Source: DATLYB01 sp964502525
GTDB taxonomy: Bacteria > Bacteroidota > Bacteroidia > Chitinophagales > CAIOSU01
NCBI GenBank assembly: GCA_964502525.1
Contig: CAZCXH010000020.1
Coordinates: 1 to 43,761 of the forward strand
Direction: 5' to 3'
DNA: 43,761 nucleotides
The notes beneath the pieces were generated by a model. It saw only the letters and a list, made by a program, of their open reading frames with translations, ran no database searches and was not told the origin of the DNA. A program made the translations under genes and the position numbers. Shown here one piece after another: positions 37,301-43,171 of the stretch (positions are counted from its first letter, which is position 1; each line of letters begins with the position of its first letter).

Positions 37301-40048
37301 GCCATTATTCACCTGGCTTGCCGTGATGGAAGCCGCGCCCAACGAGCTAAGATTAACCGTCAGATTCTGGCATACGGGCGTTGGCGGTTTGTTGTCAACC
37401 ACCGTCACCGTAAAGCTGCATGTCTTTGTATTGCCTGAGCCGTCTGTGGCAGTCCATACATTGGTGGTCACCCCCACCGGGTAAAACACACCGCTTGCCA
37501 GACCGCTGGTAAGCGCAGCGCCCACGCCCGAGCAGTTATCAGCAGATGTTGGCGTTGCATAAGTAACGTTCGTTCCGCATTGACCGACTGAATTGAACAC
37601 GGAGATATTACCCGGGCATGTAATGGTCGGATCGGTAACGTCATTCACCGTTACTACAAAGCTGCAGGTACGGGTGTTGCCCTTTGCATCGGTGGCTTTC
37701 CATGTCACCGTTGTGTTTCCCAGCGGGAAGGAGCTGCCGCTGCCCAAACCGCCCGACAGGTTGGTAACAACACCCGGACAGTTATCCCCTGCCGTCACCG
37801 AATAAGTGACTGTAGCCACGCAACTTGCGTTGGCGTTCTGACTCATGTCCGCAGGGCAGGTGATGCTTGGCTTTTCATTATCATTGACCGTTACCGTGAA
37901 ACTGCACACATCCGTGTTGCCCGAATAATCGGTTACGGTGATCACGTTGGTTGTAACGCCCACCGGGAACGTGGAACCCGGATACAATCCCGGAGACACC
38001 ACCCCGGAAGCAATGCCGCAATTATCCGATGTGGAGGCGCTGTAACTGACCACCGCACCGCACACGCCAGCATCGTTGTTGCGGACGATATCTGCCGGAC
38101 AAACCACATCCGGGTTCTGATTGTCAATAACCGTCACGGTGAAGGTGCAGGCCGCTGTGAGGCCGGATTGGTCAACAACCGTGTAAGCAACAGTGCTTAC
38201 ATTGGTCGGGATGGAATTTGACTTGGTGTTGAATGTTTTGGTGCCCAGATAGTTGATGCCGGAGCCGGGCGAAGAGTAGGACGTAGCCCCCGTCACGGAG
38301 TAAGTCAAAGCGGTTACCGAACAGTTATCGCTTATCGTTGGATTGGCCGTTGACACCGAAGCGGAGCAGGCGCCCGATGTGGCATTGACGCTTATATTAG
38401 CCGGGCATGAAATGCCCGGAGGCGTCACATCGCCAACGGTCACCGTCACTGATTTGATAGCCGTGCAGCCTTTGGAATCCGTTACCGTTAACGTATATAA
38501 TGTAGTGCTTGCGAGGTTGGTGACGGTCGGGTTGGCGATGGTGGTGCTGTTCAATGCCGTTGCCGGGCTCCATGCGTAGGTGAGCGACCCCGTGCCTCCG
38601 CTGCCTGACGGGCTGCCGCCAAGCACGGTGCTGTTGCCCGGAGGATTCGGGCACACCGTCCTGTTGGGTCCGGCATCTGCCACTATCTGCGGGTTTTGGT
38701 TTAACGTAAATGTTGCCGATGTGGCGGAGCATCCGGGCGCGCAACTGTTGGTGACCACCACATGATAGGTGCCCGGCAGGGTGGCGATAAATGTCGCGCC
38801 TCCTCCGGCAATCGGACTGCTGTTGCGGTACCATTGATAAGTGTTGATGCTTCCGCAATTGGCTACCGCGTTAGCATTCAAAGTAACCGAGCTATTATAG
38901 CAAACATAACTTCCGGGGAGGCAATTGGAGCAGGTGATGGGTCCTGCGGTGGGATTGGCATTGACATTTAACTGTATCTGGCTGGAGTTCACCACCGAGC
39001 AGCCCGCGTTGTTGGAGTTCACCACATCCACATGGTAGTTGCCAGCGGTGGTTTGTGACGGGAGCGATACGACCGTTCCGGATGCCACGGAAGTAGGCCC
39101 AGCGAGCAGCACGGAACTGTTTCTCCAGAAACGATAGGTAACATTGGAGCCGCTGCCGGCAAATACCTGCGTGGTGAAGGCTGCCGAGGAGCCTGCGCAG
39201 ATGTTGGACGGACCTGATATCGTAACGCTCGGGAATGCCGAGGATGTAATATTAATTGTAGGCGAGCACAACCCGATGGTGTACCTCATCGTATTCGTTT
39301 GCGTTGCGGAATTGGGGGTATATGTCGTGCTGTTTCCTGTGGACGGAGAGAATGAGCCGCCACCGACAGTAAGAAGCGTCCACGAACCCATGCCCAGGTT
39401 ATCCTGACTCGAACTGATGGTGACGCTTGCTCCCGGGCATGGAGTTGTGGTGCTTGCCGAGAGCGAAGGCGAAATCTGCTGGTATTTCAATAAGGCTGAA
39501 GCTCCGGTGAAGTCGTGCAACTGGCAGTTATACCGGCTGACAATGATGAGGTTCGAGGAGAAATTTGAGCCGGTGTAGGTTGAAGTATAGTTCACCGAGG
39601 CATTGCCTCCCGAGCAGTAGGGTCCGTTGTCGTCACCGCCCGCGCGGTAGCTCCAGGCCGGGTTGGCGTCATAGATGGACAACTGCGTGTCGAACGAAGA
39701 GCCGCAGGTGGAGATTTCATAGTTGGCGCCCCTGTACAGATTGGCGTACGTATAGGTGCCGCTGCCCACGCTCCTTTGCGTGTAGGAGCCGCACGCGGGG
39801 GTGTCGTTGTATCCCGACCCCCCGTTCCACGAGCACGGTTGGGCGTTTGAGATTTGCGGCAGCAATGCAAACACAGCCGCCAAAACAAAAAAACTTATTG
39901 CCGCCCTGAGCGATAATAAGCTTTTTGATTTTTTTCTGCCGGCTGCTGCTGCGGCATTGCTTTCACATGTTACAGATGCAATACAATTAACATCTGACGG
40001 TTGGTAAATAATCCTTTCCATGGGGTGTTGGTTTATGGGTGAATACAT
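25370..40048 (-). CDS. Giant HYR/SprB-repeat T9SS surface protein
   Basis: This single open frame covers 14.7 kb; the second ATG at 40021 is as plausible as the one at 40048. The N terminus has a long signal sequence (SLRAAISFFVLAAVFALLPQISNAQ), then a PPC-like domain (about 70-170) and Ig-like modules. About residues 540-3260 hold roughly 32 HYR-type modules (DxxPTITCPADxxQTADPGxC; SDNCGVATVVN; YPVGTTTVTWTVTD; TCSFTVTVND). Modules 5-10 are of a variant type with C(Q/K)N(I/F)T(V/I) openings. Six SprB-type modules follow (about 3260-3980); the sixth is split by a roughly 180-residue insertion. Next are an Ig module, an NGIDDDHDGLTDCADPAC calcium-like motif, four CDGGI beta modules, two WTLGxC cassettes and a T9SS type A tail (AQPNPFSETTTISF...IRKLVQTKQ). 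Family knowledge suggests adhesion or motility; SprB is the known gliding adhesin. Confidence 0.93.
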   Translation of the reverse strand: MYSPINQHPMERIIYQPSDVNCIASVTCESNAAAAAGRKKSKSLLSLRAAISFFVLAAVFALLPQISNAQPCSWNGGSGYNDTPACGSYTQRSVGSGTYTYANLYRGANYEISTCGSSFDTQLSIYDANPAWSYRAGGDDNGPYCSGGNASVNYTSTYTGSNFSSNLIIVSRYNCQLHDFTGASALLKYQQISPSLSASTTTPCPGASVTISSSQDNLGMGSWTLLTVGGGSFSPSTGNSTTYTPNSATQTNTMRYTIGLCSPTINITSSAFPSVTISGPSNICAGSSAAFTTQVFAGSGSNVTYRFWRNSSVLLAGPTSVASGTVVSLPSQTTAGNYHVDVVNSNNAGCSVVNSSQIQLNVNANPTAGPITCSNCLPGSYVCYNSSVTLNANAVANCGSINTYQWYRNSSPIAGGGATFIATLPGTYHVVVTNSCAPGCSATSATFTLNQNPQIVADAGPNRTVCPNPPGNSTVLGGSPSGSGGTGSLTYAWSPATALNSTTIANPTVTNLASTTLYTLTVTDSKGCTAIKSVTVTVGDVTPPGISCPANISVNATSGACSASVSTANPTISDNCSVTALTYSVTGATSYSSPGSGINYLGTKTFNTKSNSIPTNVSTVAYTVVDQSGLTAACTFTVTVIDNQNPDVVCPADIVRNNDAGVCGAVVSYSASTSDNCGIASGVVSPGLYPGSTFPVGVTTNVITVTDYSGNTDVCSFTVTVNDNEKPSITCPADMSQNANASCVATVTYSVTAGDNCPGVVTNLSGGLGSGSSFPLGNTTVTWKATDAKGNTRTCSFVVTVNDVTDPTITCPGNISVFNSVGQCGTNVTYATPTSADNCSGVGAALTSGLASGVFYPVGVTTNVWTATDGSGNTKTCSFTVTVVDNKPPTPVCQNLTVNLSSLGAASITASQVNNGSSDECGVQSLSINTSNFGCANVGNNTVILTVTDVNGNSNTCSSTVLVKDITAPVPQCQNFTVNLSSGPPAGATATITPANINNGSSDACPFTLSLSQSSFNCSHAFAVSGNQGVILTVTDASLNTATCSAFVTVRDVNAPSPLCKNITIQLNASGNASITPSQLDNGTTDNCSFTLAISQSAFTCAHVSTSPNTVTLTATDPTGNSASCNSGVTVQDLVAPTPGCKNITVDLSATGSATTAHNAINNGSSDACGIATFSSSKTSWKCANVGNNTVTLTVTDVNGNTSTCNGTVAVRDVTIPNAVCQNITIQLDAFGSQSIVASQVNGGSWDSCGIANLAVFPTTFSCSQTVQYGVQQVVLTVTDVNANQNTCMANVTVMDTVRPVAVCKDYTIELDFAGNAPVYATDLNNGSSDACGIDLLGITGTLSTGTYTNVSQVAVGCDDVDTSPNQVKLVVTDDNGNTRTCNANITVLDNTPPVLECYEVSVFTDPGVCEADVTIPAVSVVDNCVLSGVTVTNDGNGNDGNDASGIYPEGITTVTWTVTDAFNNSDTCQFHVTVTDNELPTAMDPPNQFFLMNPGVCYASAIVQPLINVNDNCGIATVTNSHTGTNNASGNYPDGITVVVWTITDVNGNIANKMQFIAVIDLQLPQLVSGTCPGPVTVGTDPGVCKADVTLTAPQYTDNCGIGFIVATVNNVIINSVHDNFNLGSTTIVWKALDIHSNFNTQCSQVITVFDDENPAITCPANKNQNTDPGVCNAVVNISVPVTSDNCSVASVVNSKDGDNNASGTYPLGLTTVVYTVTDGSSNTTTCSFTVNITDAELPGITCPVSQTVSTDLGVCEAGVTVLAPATSDNCGVASALNNYNGTSDGSDTYPIGTTNVRWTVTDNSGNTRTCTHSITVNDNEDPTITCPPDENLGVDAGLCGNNLTIAAPVTDDNCGVDLVLNDYNGTDDASDYYPVGSHTVLWGVLDVHGLVSFCNQQINISDDEIPAITCAAAQSDSTDPGQCQANVTVTGPVYSDNCGVDLMLNDYTGTDDASGIYYVGTTTVLWGVLDIYGNVNFCTQDITVTDYELPSITCGAAQTQTADPGVCQAYVVVTGPATGDNCGVDLVANDRTGTEIGDDVYPVGTTTLTWGVLDIYGNVNFCTQDITVTDDEDPSITCAPGQTQTADAGECQAAVTVTSPLSSGDNCGVATVLNNYNGTVDASDTYPVGTTTIIWTVTDIHNNASTCTQAITITDDEDPTISCAADQSQDTDPGLCTATVTVTGPGSGDNCGVASVVNNYNGTSDASDVYPIGTTTITWTVTDIHGHAVQCTQDITISDNEDPSITCAADQTQTADPTVCQAAVTVIGPGSGDNCGVATVINDRNSTSNASGTYPVGTTTLTWTVTDIYGNSSQCTQDITVTDDEDPLVSCPADVVQNTDPGVCVAAVTIGVPPTSDNCGVATVVNSKNGTNNASDTYALGTTVVTYTVTDIHGNSTTCSFSVLITDAELPTITCPTNKVLNNTVDLCTGTVVINVPPTNDNCGVATVVNNYNGTNNASDTYDVGTTTVTYTVTDVNGNFNTCSFTVTVNDVQVPEFPCPADIVQTADPGACDAAVTFAEPLPWDNCDVDTIMNDYNFKANGSDVYPVGTTTLLWTAIDVHGNTTTCTQNITITDDEDPVIQCEPGMAQTNDPGECGADMTVISPAASDNCGIASLVNSANGTSDASGFYPVGITNILWTLTDIHGHVVSCNQVITITDDENAVIVCPADVLQTADIAQCQAAVFIPLPLTSDNCAVDIYGADYTGWSENASGMYPVGTTTVEYKILDIYSNLDSCSFTVTITDDENPFIICPNDIIYGNDAGECEAGVTVVVPLTSDNCGVASVVNDYNGTNDASDDYVVGTTTVVYTVTDIHANSATCSFTVTVNDHESPTITCPADVNQTADPGECEADVTIAVPPTGDNCAVATVVNDKNGTNDASDTYDVGTEIVTYTVTDIYGNSIVCSFSVTITDDEIPSITCPADITQTADAGECEAGVTIALPVVDDNCDVDMILHVLSTDTNDVQMGDASGDFAVGTTEVTYAVIDIHDNYNICFFTVTITDDEDPTITCPANQVVNTDPNVCTRAIVIAVPGTGDNCSVASVVNDYNGTNNASDTYNLGLTTVTYTVTDIHSNSTTCSFTITVNDQQVPTITCPDDIIQSADPGLCSAAVTVPVPPAYWDNCTVVTVLNDYNGTADASDVYDVGVTIVEWTVTDQSGNTADCAMSILVFDDEDPVIYNCPADINVIATDPDDCDPQVFWTEPTASDNCSYTLTSNYHPGDEFDVDPGSFSVNYLAVDPSGNTATCSFVVNVDPTPLVLTSDTSEYQCGFNITCHGASDGWIDLTVDGACRPYTYAWTGPNGFTASTEDITGLVAGQYCYTVTDSRLQGYPGNGQSTNGCITLVEPDELVITELSSDTVECGFNITCHGASDGAINLDLDGGAECLAYTYAWTGPGGFTASTEDLANLGPGTYNVTITDANACSTSGSITLTEPDELVITELSSDTVECGFNISCNGASDGAINLDLDGGAECLAYTYAWTGPGGFTASTEDLANLGPGTYNVTITDANGCSTSGSITLTEPDELVITDLSSPVFACGFNITCHGASDGSINLDLDGGAECLAYTYAWTGPGGFTASTEDLANLGPGTYNVTITDANACSTSGNITLTEPDSLLASGVKSVYECGFNISCHGYNDGSIDVTVTGGCTPYTFAWTTPNGSGLTPGAEDQSGLTRGIYRVLITDPNGCSRLLVFTLTEPDALAVTDLSSPTYPGGWNVTCSGANDGSINLDVTGGAICEPYSYQWTGPDTVFITVDTVATNLTLSGYVVEEVSNDGSGSSSSYHWSSSSRSGSYCGGGGSDGGSAGCDISYREEVAGAPDGSGGIWYSIGDKCIFELIHEVPAGTTLTIRWRQKPGQSGTSSMKVYTSADGVIYGPHASSPLNTTNEAYFDQTLVAGAPTRYVWLEAAASPDFQVDAITYSFVQTTYQIVVDTTTGGAFTATTEDLSGLWAGEYCVTVTDVNGCSIDSCITLTQPDPVDLGVCDDQTVVLGYYPENVAVITTNVTGGLPPYNYYWSTGENTASIEVAPTVTTTYTVTVTSQNGCIGFGSHTVTVVDIRCGSGLDRVSMCNTSNKNYCVKESDVPGKLALGWTLGECTGGSQNALCSNGIDDDHDGLTDCADPACFGTPVCGADYPIDLSNGNCGAPVIEGCACDGGIKSYTVQYTGTSGVTIKAYSGTGHSGLLATFSNVQNGDQLTVNAAGSGVLNTYTYFEIVGASPDVAVFTGCGSFTVSGNATAVYSSAGVPDAADATGSVNSSGAELYDSGDNIVLTLGHTIPAGTTYKLYWRQKPFQSGTSTLAVSESSDGSTFTANGSSPLSTYWEYYFYTSLTAGSATKYVKVEATSGNDLNVDAITYTYSVPQGVGLVSGPFTTTSFVDRMNSTCNGDVPSCNICEPDGYIKLLAVKYYGSSGALVKVRNYPSQNVIQVFYNVQNGDELIVNGTFNTGSKLDDVTYLEVVSSPTAPYASIPTSCINGKGEALIGRTFGNFKVTGVTDNRNYTCGMDAPCACSGGISFLGLIYNGTAGGTVKAYAKSNHQNLLQTYSNLQPGDSILVRSDVLNMSKFNTNTYFELVGYIPDIAINTSCADYITGMEYGPLTVYGYVDKNGGLCNMTPPPACPCDGGISSVTIDYDVFDSLSIGDATVNFYTDLLHTTLIASFTDVDPGEVLVVSASALPGGVFGSVTFVQIVGSGRPDIKLPTSCEKAVDELIGSSFRELFVQSYTDAQGHGCDNECGVGKTLMCHNAVSSSSWSFSFGHWHCSGGAREQCVKNKDVNKKLQTGDWTLGPCPDDAKPDQLITTGGEGFELTAQPNPFSETTTISFRLAEEERVSLVVYDVAGEEVAKLFEGVAEKDQLYQMEFKAAMNPDGMYFYRLVTESGDVYIRKLVQTKQ
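28245..28810 (-). other. Domain inserted into a SprB-type repeat of the giant protein
   Basis: Within the sixth SprB module, WTGP is followed by a domain of about 190 residues before the expected GAFTATTEDLSGL continuation. The inserted segment contains a Ser/Gly linker (near 28620-28735), then EVPAGTTLTIRWRQKPGQSGTSSM and FQVDAITYSF. A second copy of the same fold (TIPAGTTYKLYWRQKPFQSGTS...LNVDAITYTY) occurs between CDGGI modules near 26980-27260, so this is a domain insertion rather than repeat decay. Confidence 0.75.
29205..29996 (-). repeat. Three near-identical 264-bp SprB-type repeats
   Basis: The word GTGATCGTCACATTGTAGGT recurs at 29262, 29526 and 29790, a period of exactly 264 bp (88 codons). 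Long nearly identical blocks surround each copy. The modules differ by only a few residues (ITCHGASDG versus ISCNGASDG). The near-identity contrasts with the more divergent neighbouring modules and implies recent tandem duplication or gene conversion. Confidence 0.85.
30290..38440 (-). repeat. HYR-type module array
   Basis: About 32 tandem modules of roughly 80-90 residues occupy this coding stretch of about 8.1 kb. At the protein level they share a Cys pair, DNCGV/DNCxV and YPVGTT motifs. The DNA is less conserved than in the SprB block. The count is by eye and could be off by one or two. Confidence 0.8.
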
Positions 40049-40103
40049 TAATAACTGATTAAAAATGTGATTTACATGAAGGTTTCCATTTTCAAGAACT
40101 CAA

Positions 40104-40135
40104 TAAAAGTATGACATTCTACAAACACTGCCAAA
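40104..40135 (-). promoter_or_regulatory. Probable promoter of the giant gene
   Basis: On the minus strand, TTTG (40132-40135) is followed after 20 bp by TACTTTTA (40104-40111), a 7 of 8 match to TAnnTTTG. The transcript would start near 40097, leaving a leader of about 50-75 nt before the candidate ATGs at 40048 and 40021. Confidence 0.45.
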
Positions 40136-40239
40136 TAATTTTCAGAACTTTTTATCAACAAATCTTGCGGCACCATAATATCACTTTTTCAGAATCTTTC
40201 GCAAATCGCTTAACAGCAACAGGCACTAACCTACTGCTT

Positions 40240-40271
40240 TTCACCTAAGAAAGACACGAAATTCACGGAAA
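40240..40271. repeat. Short dispersed repeat after the HTH gene
   Basis: The stretch reading cctaagaaagacacgaaa then ttcacggaaatt has the look of another dispersed Bacteroidota intergenic repeat. It lies immediately after the stop of the small HTH gene. Only one copy is present in this window, so the call rests on general resemblance. Confidence 0.3.
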
Positions 40272-40583
40272 TTATTTGGATACATTGCTCGACTCCCTGT
40301 ATTTGCCCGACCATTTGTACAGGATGTTCTGAATCTGGCGCTCGCTGATGTTGTAGGTTTCAGCGACCTCGATCACCGTGTTGCTGCTTCTGCCCCGGTT
40401 TTTTTCCAGCTTCTCATAATAATCATTCACGATCATGTAATTCCTGAGCCTCTCGGGATCGGTGATGCCGTCAACGATAAGGCACATCAGGAGATCTTTC
40501 ATGTCGTGATGCTTCTGATATTTCGCGAGATAAATTTCTGTGAACTTGCGGATAACATCAATTTTGTTAGGTTGCTTTGCCAT
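40272..40583 (-). CDS. Small helix-turn-helix protein
   Basis: This 103-residue, largely helical protein has a predicted C-terminal helix-turn-helix around residues 68-91 (TVIEVAETYNISERQIQNIL). The N-terminal half is charged and helical (IDVIRKFTEIYLAKYQKHH; DPERLRNYMIVNDYYEKLEK). I do not recognise a named family; a DNA-binding role is inferred from the HTH pattern. Similar small proteins occur in Bacteroidota as conserved hypotheticals. It is on the same strand as the giant surface-protein gene, 223 bp upstream, with the giant gene's likely promoter between them. This makes it a candidate local regulator, though separate transcription units are likely. A sigma-factor-like or transposon-derived origin is possible. 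Confidence 0.7.
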   Translation of the reverse strand: MAKQPNKIDVIRKFTEIYLAKYQKHHDMKDLLMCLIVDGITDPERLRNYMIVNDYYEKLEKNRGRSSNTVIEVAETYNISERQIQNILYKWSGKYRESSNVSK

Positions 40584-41129
40584 GTGTCTGGAATTGAAAA
40601 CTGTAAATAAATATCTTCAGAATTGTTAAGGCAGAATCATGATTGCATTCGTCCTGGAACATTTCCGAATCAATTTATCCCGTCCGTGCAATAATGTCAA
40701 TTTTTTTTCAATTTTTTCATGGAAAATTTTTTCTATGCCGGAACCAGTCAGATTTTTGAAAATTGAGCGGGAATAATGTTCGGCAAACCGCCCCGAAACC
40801 CGTCTCCGCGTCTCACCGTGGAATAATACCGCGCGGATATCCTTTGCCCTGCTGTTGCAGATTTGTTATAACCTGAGTTCTGGTTAAGAACAATTGCAAA
40901 AAGGTCGCCCCTATGGGGCTAAATATTCCTATGGCTAATCATTTTCTACCATATGACCGTCCCTTTGGGACTTGCAAAAAGCCTCGTAAGAGGCGACCTT
41001 TTGGTAGAAAAAAGATCGCAAAGTTTCTTTACAAGCCCCGCAGGGGCGACCTTTTTTAAATGAAATCCTTATCCCGAACTCAGGTTTTATAGTATTTCAG
41101 CCGGACAATAATTTCAGGCAATATATTTT
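40584..41129. other. Gap containing a MITE-like element and an A/T-rich stretch
   Basis: No gene is visible in these 546 bp. The part next to the HTH gene (40584-40780) is A/T-rich, with an inverted A/T run around 40695-40735 (TTTTTTCATGGAAAA). The MITE-like element spans 40867-41091, and the final 38 bp lead to the stop of the peroxidase gene. No terminator with a T-run was recognised for the peroxidase gene apart from the element itself. Confidence 0.6.
40867..41091. mobile_element. MITE-like element with nested inverted repeats
   Basis: The outer ends are TATAACCTGAGTTC (40867-40880) and GAACTCAGGTTTTATA (41076-41091), reverse complements apart from two extra T. Inside lie GGTCGCCCC (40903-40911) with GGGGCGACC (41043-41051), and TTTTCTACCA (40942-40951) with TGGTAGAAAA (41002-41011). 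Local hairpins are GCCCCTATGGGGC, GTCCCTTTGGGAC, GCCTCGTAAGAGGC and GCCCCGCAGGGGC. No coding capacity is seen. It could be a non-autonomous transposable element or a structured RNA or terminator; both ends could be TATA target duplications. Confidence 0.6.
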
Positions 41130-43049
41130 TCAGAATTCGCCCCCCACTTTTCTGCTGTTCAGTGATTTGTCGCCTGAAGCAGGCAGACCGGAAGGCGGGT
41201 CGTCAAAAACAACTTCCTCATTCAGCGACATCATGAACGAAATGAGGGCTTCTTTTTCCTCCGCAGAAAGTTTTAACGAATCGGCAGAAAGGGTTTGATT
41301 CGGAACATCCAGCCCCCTGCCCTGCCCTCCTCCCCCGTCATAGAAATCAATCACCTGCTCCAGCGTATTGAAAACACCGTTGTGCATGTAAGGCTTGGTG
41401 AATTGAATGTTCCTCACCGTAGGTGTTCTGAAAGCGTTCCGCATCTCCGGCACGGGATGAACCTCGTAACGCCCCAGGTCCTCGCTGAGCATGGCAAACC
41501 CGGTGTCAGCAGGCGCTCCAATCACTTCAAATTCGGATCCGACATAAGGCGGCTTAATGCCATTGAAGAAAGGCACGAAGTGGCAGGTGGCGCATTGCGC
41601 TTTGCTCATGAACAGGTTGAAGCCTTTTTTTCCTTTTTCATCGAGCGGCATATCATAATTCATTGCTTTATCAAAGGGAGCATAATAGCTGCTGAATTTG
41701 CTGTAGTAAAAAGCAATCGCAGCGGCAATATGCCTGATATTCACTTCCTTCTCACCGGGGGCAAGCTTCAGCAATTTTTTAAATGATGATTTATACTCAC
41801 TGCAACCCATCACTTTTTCGACCGCTTCCGTTTCATTGCCCCCCATTTCAGAAGGATTGTTAATCACAGCCGGAACCTGAGCCTGCAGCGAAATATGCTT
41901 GCCGTCAAGCATGATCAAATGATTGTATATCACATCCACGAGGCTGGGCGAGTTCCTCCTGATTCTTTGCTCGCGGTCGAAATGCAGCGCTGTTTTCACC
42001 GTAGTATCGGTAAAATATTGCCCTGGATCGTGGCATGACGCGCAACTGCGCTGATTATTGCCGGATAAAATCGGATCGAAAAAAAGCAGCTTGCCGAGGC
42101 GGTCGAGTTCGTTCAACGCGGTTTTATCCTCCACCAAAGAAAAAACCCCTTTGGTGTATTGCATCTGATAAAGTGATTTATCGAAGATGGAATAAGCCGT
42201 GTCGCCAAGCGAATAGTCATTCAAATTTCTTGAAACTGCCTTGTAGGAATTGATCATCCGCTGGTTCATTCCGAAAAGCGGGTTTACATAATCCTTAATG
42301 AAAGTGAAATGGTCGAACTGCGTGAAGTCTGACTGTTGCTGGTCCGTGAAATCAACTGCGCTGTCATATAACTCCAGGTAGCTTCCTGTTAACGGTGTTT
42401 CCGGAAAGCTTCTGTTGAAACACCAATAAATGCCTCTCACCTCCTTAAGCATTTCCCTCAGTTCGGGTATTACATTGCCTGTATTTGGGCATTCAAAACC
42501 GGTGGTATAGATGGCCGCAAGGTTCATCAGAAACATCCGGTTGGCCAGGAAAAAATGATGATAAGCAGCCAGATGCAGCGTGATGGAATCAGCCATATAT
42601 GCCGGCAAGGCATCAATGGCAAGCGATATTAATTTGCCGAGCGAGTCGCGCTCAATGTTTTCCTCATCAAGATAAGTTTCTGCAAGCGTCAATCCCGCTC
42701 CCTCCCGTTTGTAAGGCTTCTTCCATTTTTCATACGCTTCCGTTTCCCATTCAACGGGAAGCGGTGCATTGATTTTTCTATAGACTATCGGCTCAAGATA
42801 GCGCAGCCAAAAATCAATGGCTTTCAGCTTCAATCGCGCAGACTCCATTTGCTCTTTTATTCTTCCCTTGTCCGTTTCGGACGAAATATCCGCTGACTTT
42901 ATTTCATCAAGCAATAGAACCATCTGATTGCTGAATTCCTGAATGGAACCGGAGTAGCAGCGGAAATATTCCGTGTCGTTCGCTCTTTCATTAAATGAAA
43001 AAAAAGCCATTAACGAGATGCCCGAAAAAATGAAGAGTGACTTTTTCAC
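41130..43049 (-). CDS. Di-heme cytochrome c peroxidase with N-terminal helical extension
   Basis: This 639-residue protein has a signal peptide-like N terminus (MKKSLFIFSGISLMAFFSF). Residues about 30-290 are helical (LKAIDFWLRYLEPIVYRKINAP...) and resemble the imelysin-like extension seen on many Bacteroidota peroxidases. The C-terminal half is the di-heme peroxidase/MauG domain, with CASCH at residues 336-340 and CATCH at 486-490, each binding a c-type heme. Conserved flanks include LGKLLFFDPILSGNNQRSCASCHDP, RRNSPSLVDV, RTPTVRNIQFTKPYMHNGVF and LEQVIDFYDGGGGQ. The expected reaction is periplasmic peroxide reduction, or MauG-like oxidation. It is divergent from the heme-binding protein gene. 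Confidence 0.9.
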   Translation of the reverse strand: MKKSLFIFSGISLMAFFSFNERANDTEYFRCYSGSIQEFSNQMVLLLDEIKSADISSETDKGRIKEQMESARLKLKAIDFWLRYLEPIVYRKINAPLPVEWETEAYEKWKKPYKREGAGLTLAETYLDEENIERDSLGKLISLAIDALPAYMADSITLHLAAYHHFFLANRMFLMNLAAIYTTGFECPNTGNVIPELREMLKEVRGIYWCFNRSFPETPLTGSYLELYDSAVDFTDQQQSDFTQFDHFTFIKDYVNPLFGMNQRMINSYKAVSRNLNDYSLGDTAYSIFDKSLYQMQYTKGVFSLVEDKTALNELDRLGKLLFFDPILSGNNQRSCASCHDPGQYFTDTTVKTALHFDREQRIRRNSPSLVDVIYNHLIMLDGKHISLQAQVPAVINNPSEMGGNETEAVEKVMGCSEYKSSFKKLLKLAPGEKEVNIRHIAAAIAFYYSKFSSYYAPFDKAMNYDMPLDEKGKKGFNLFMSKAQCATCHFVPFFNGIKPPYVGSEFEVIGAPADTGFAMLSEDLGRYEVHPVPEMRNAFRTPTVRNIQFTKPYMHNGVFNTLEQVIDFYDGGGGQGRGLDVPNQTLSADSLKLSAEEKEALISFMMSLNEEVVFDDPPSGLPASGDKSLNSRKVGGEF

Positions 43050-43171
43050 GTCTTGCGCCAGCGAAGGCTTTTAGTGCGGATAAAATTAAGACAGAAATAT
43101 TGGCGTGAGGCGGACGATTGTTAACTTCGGGGCGAAATTGCATTTCTTCAAATTATCAAAACCTATAAACT

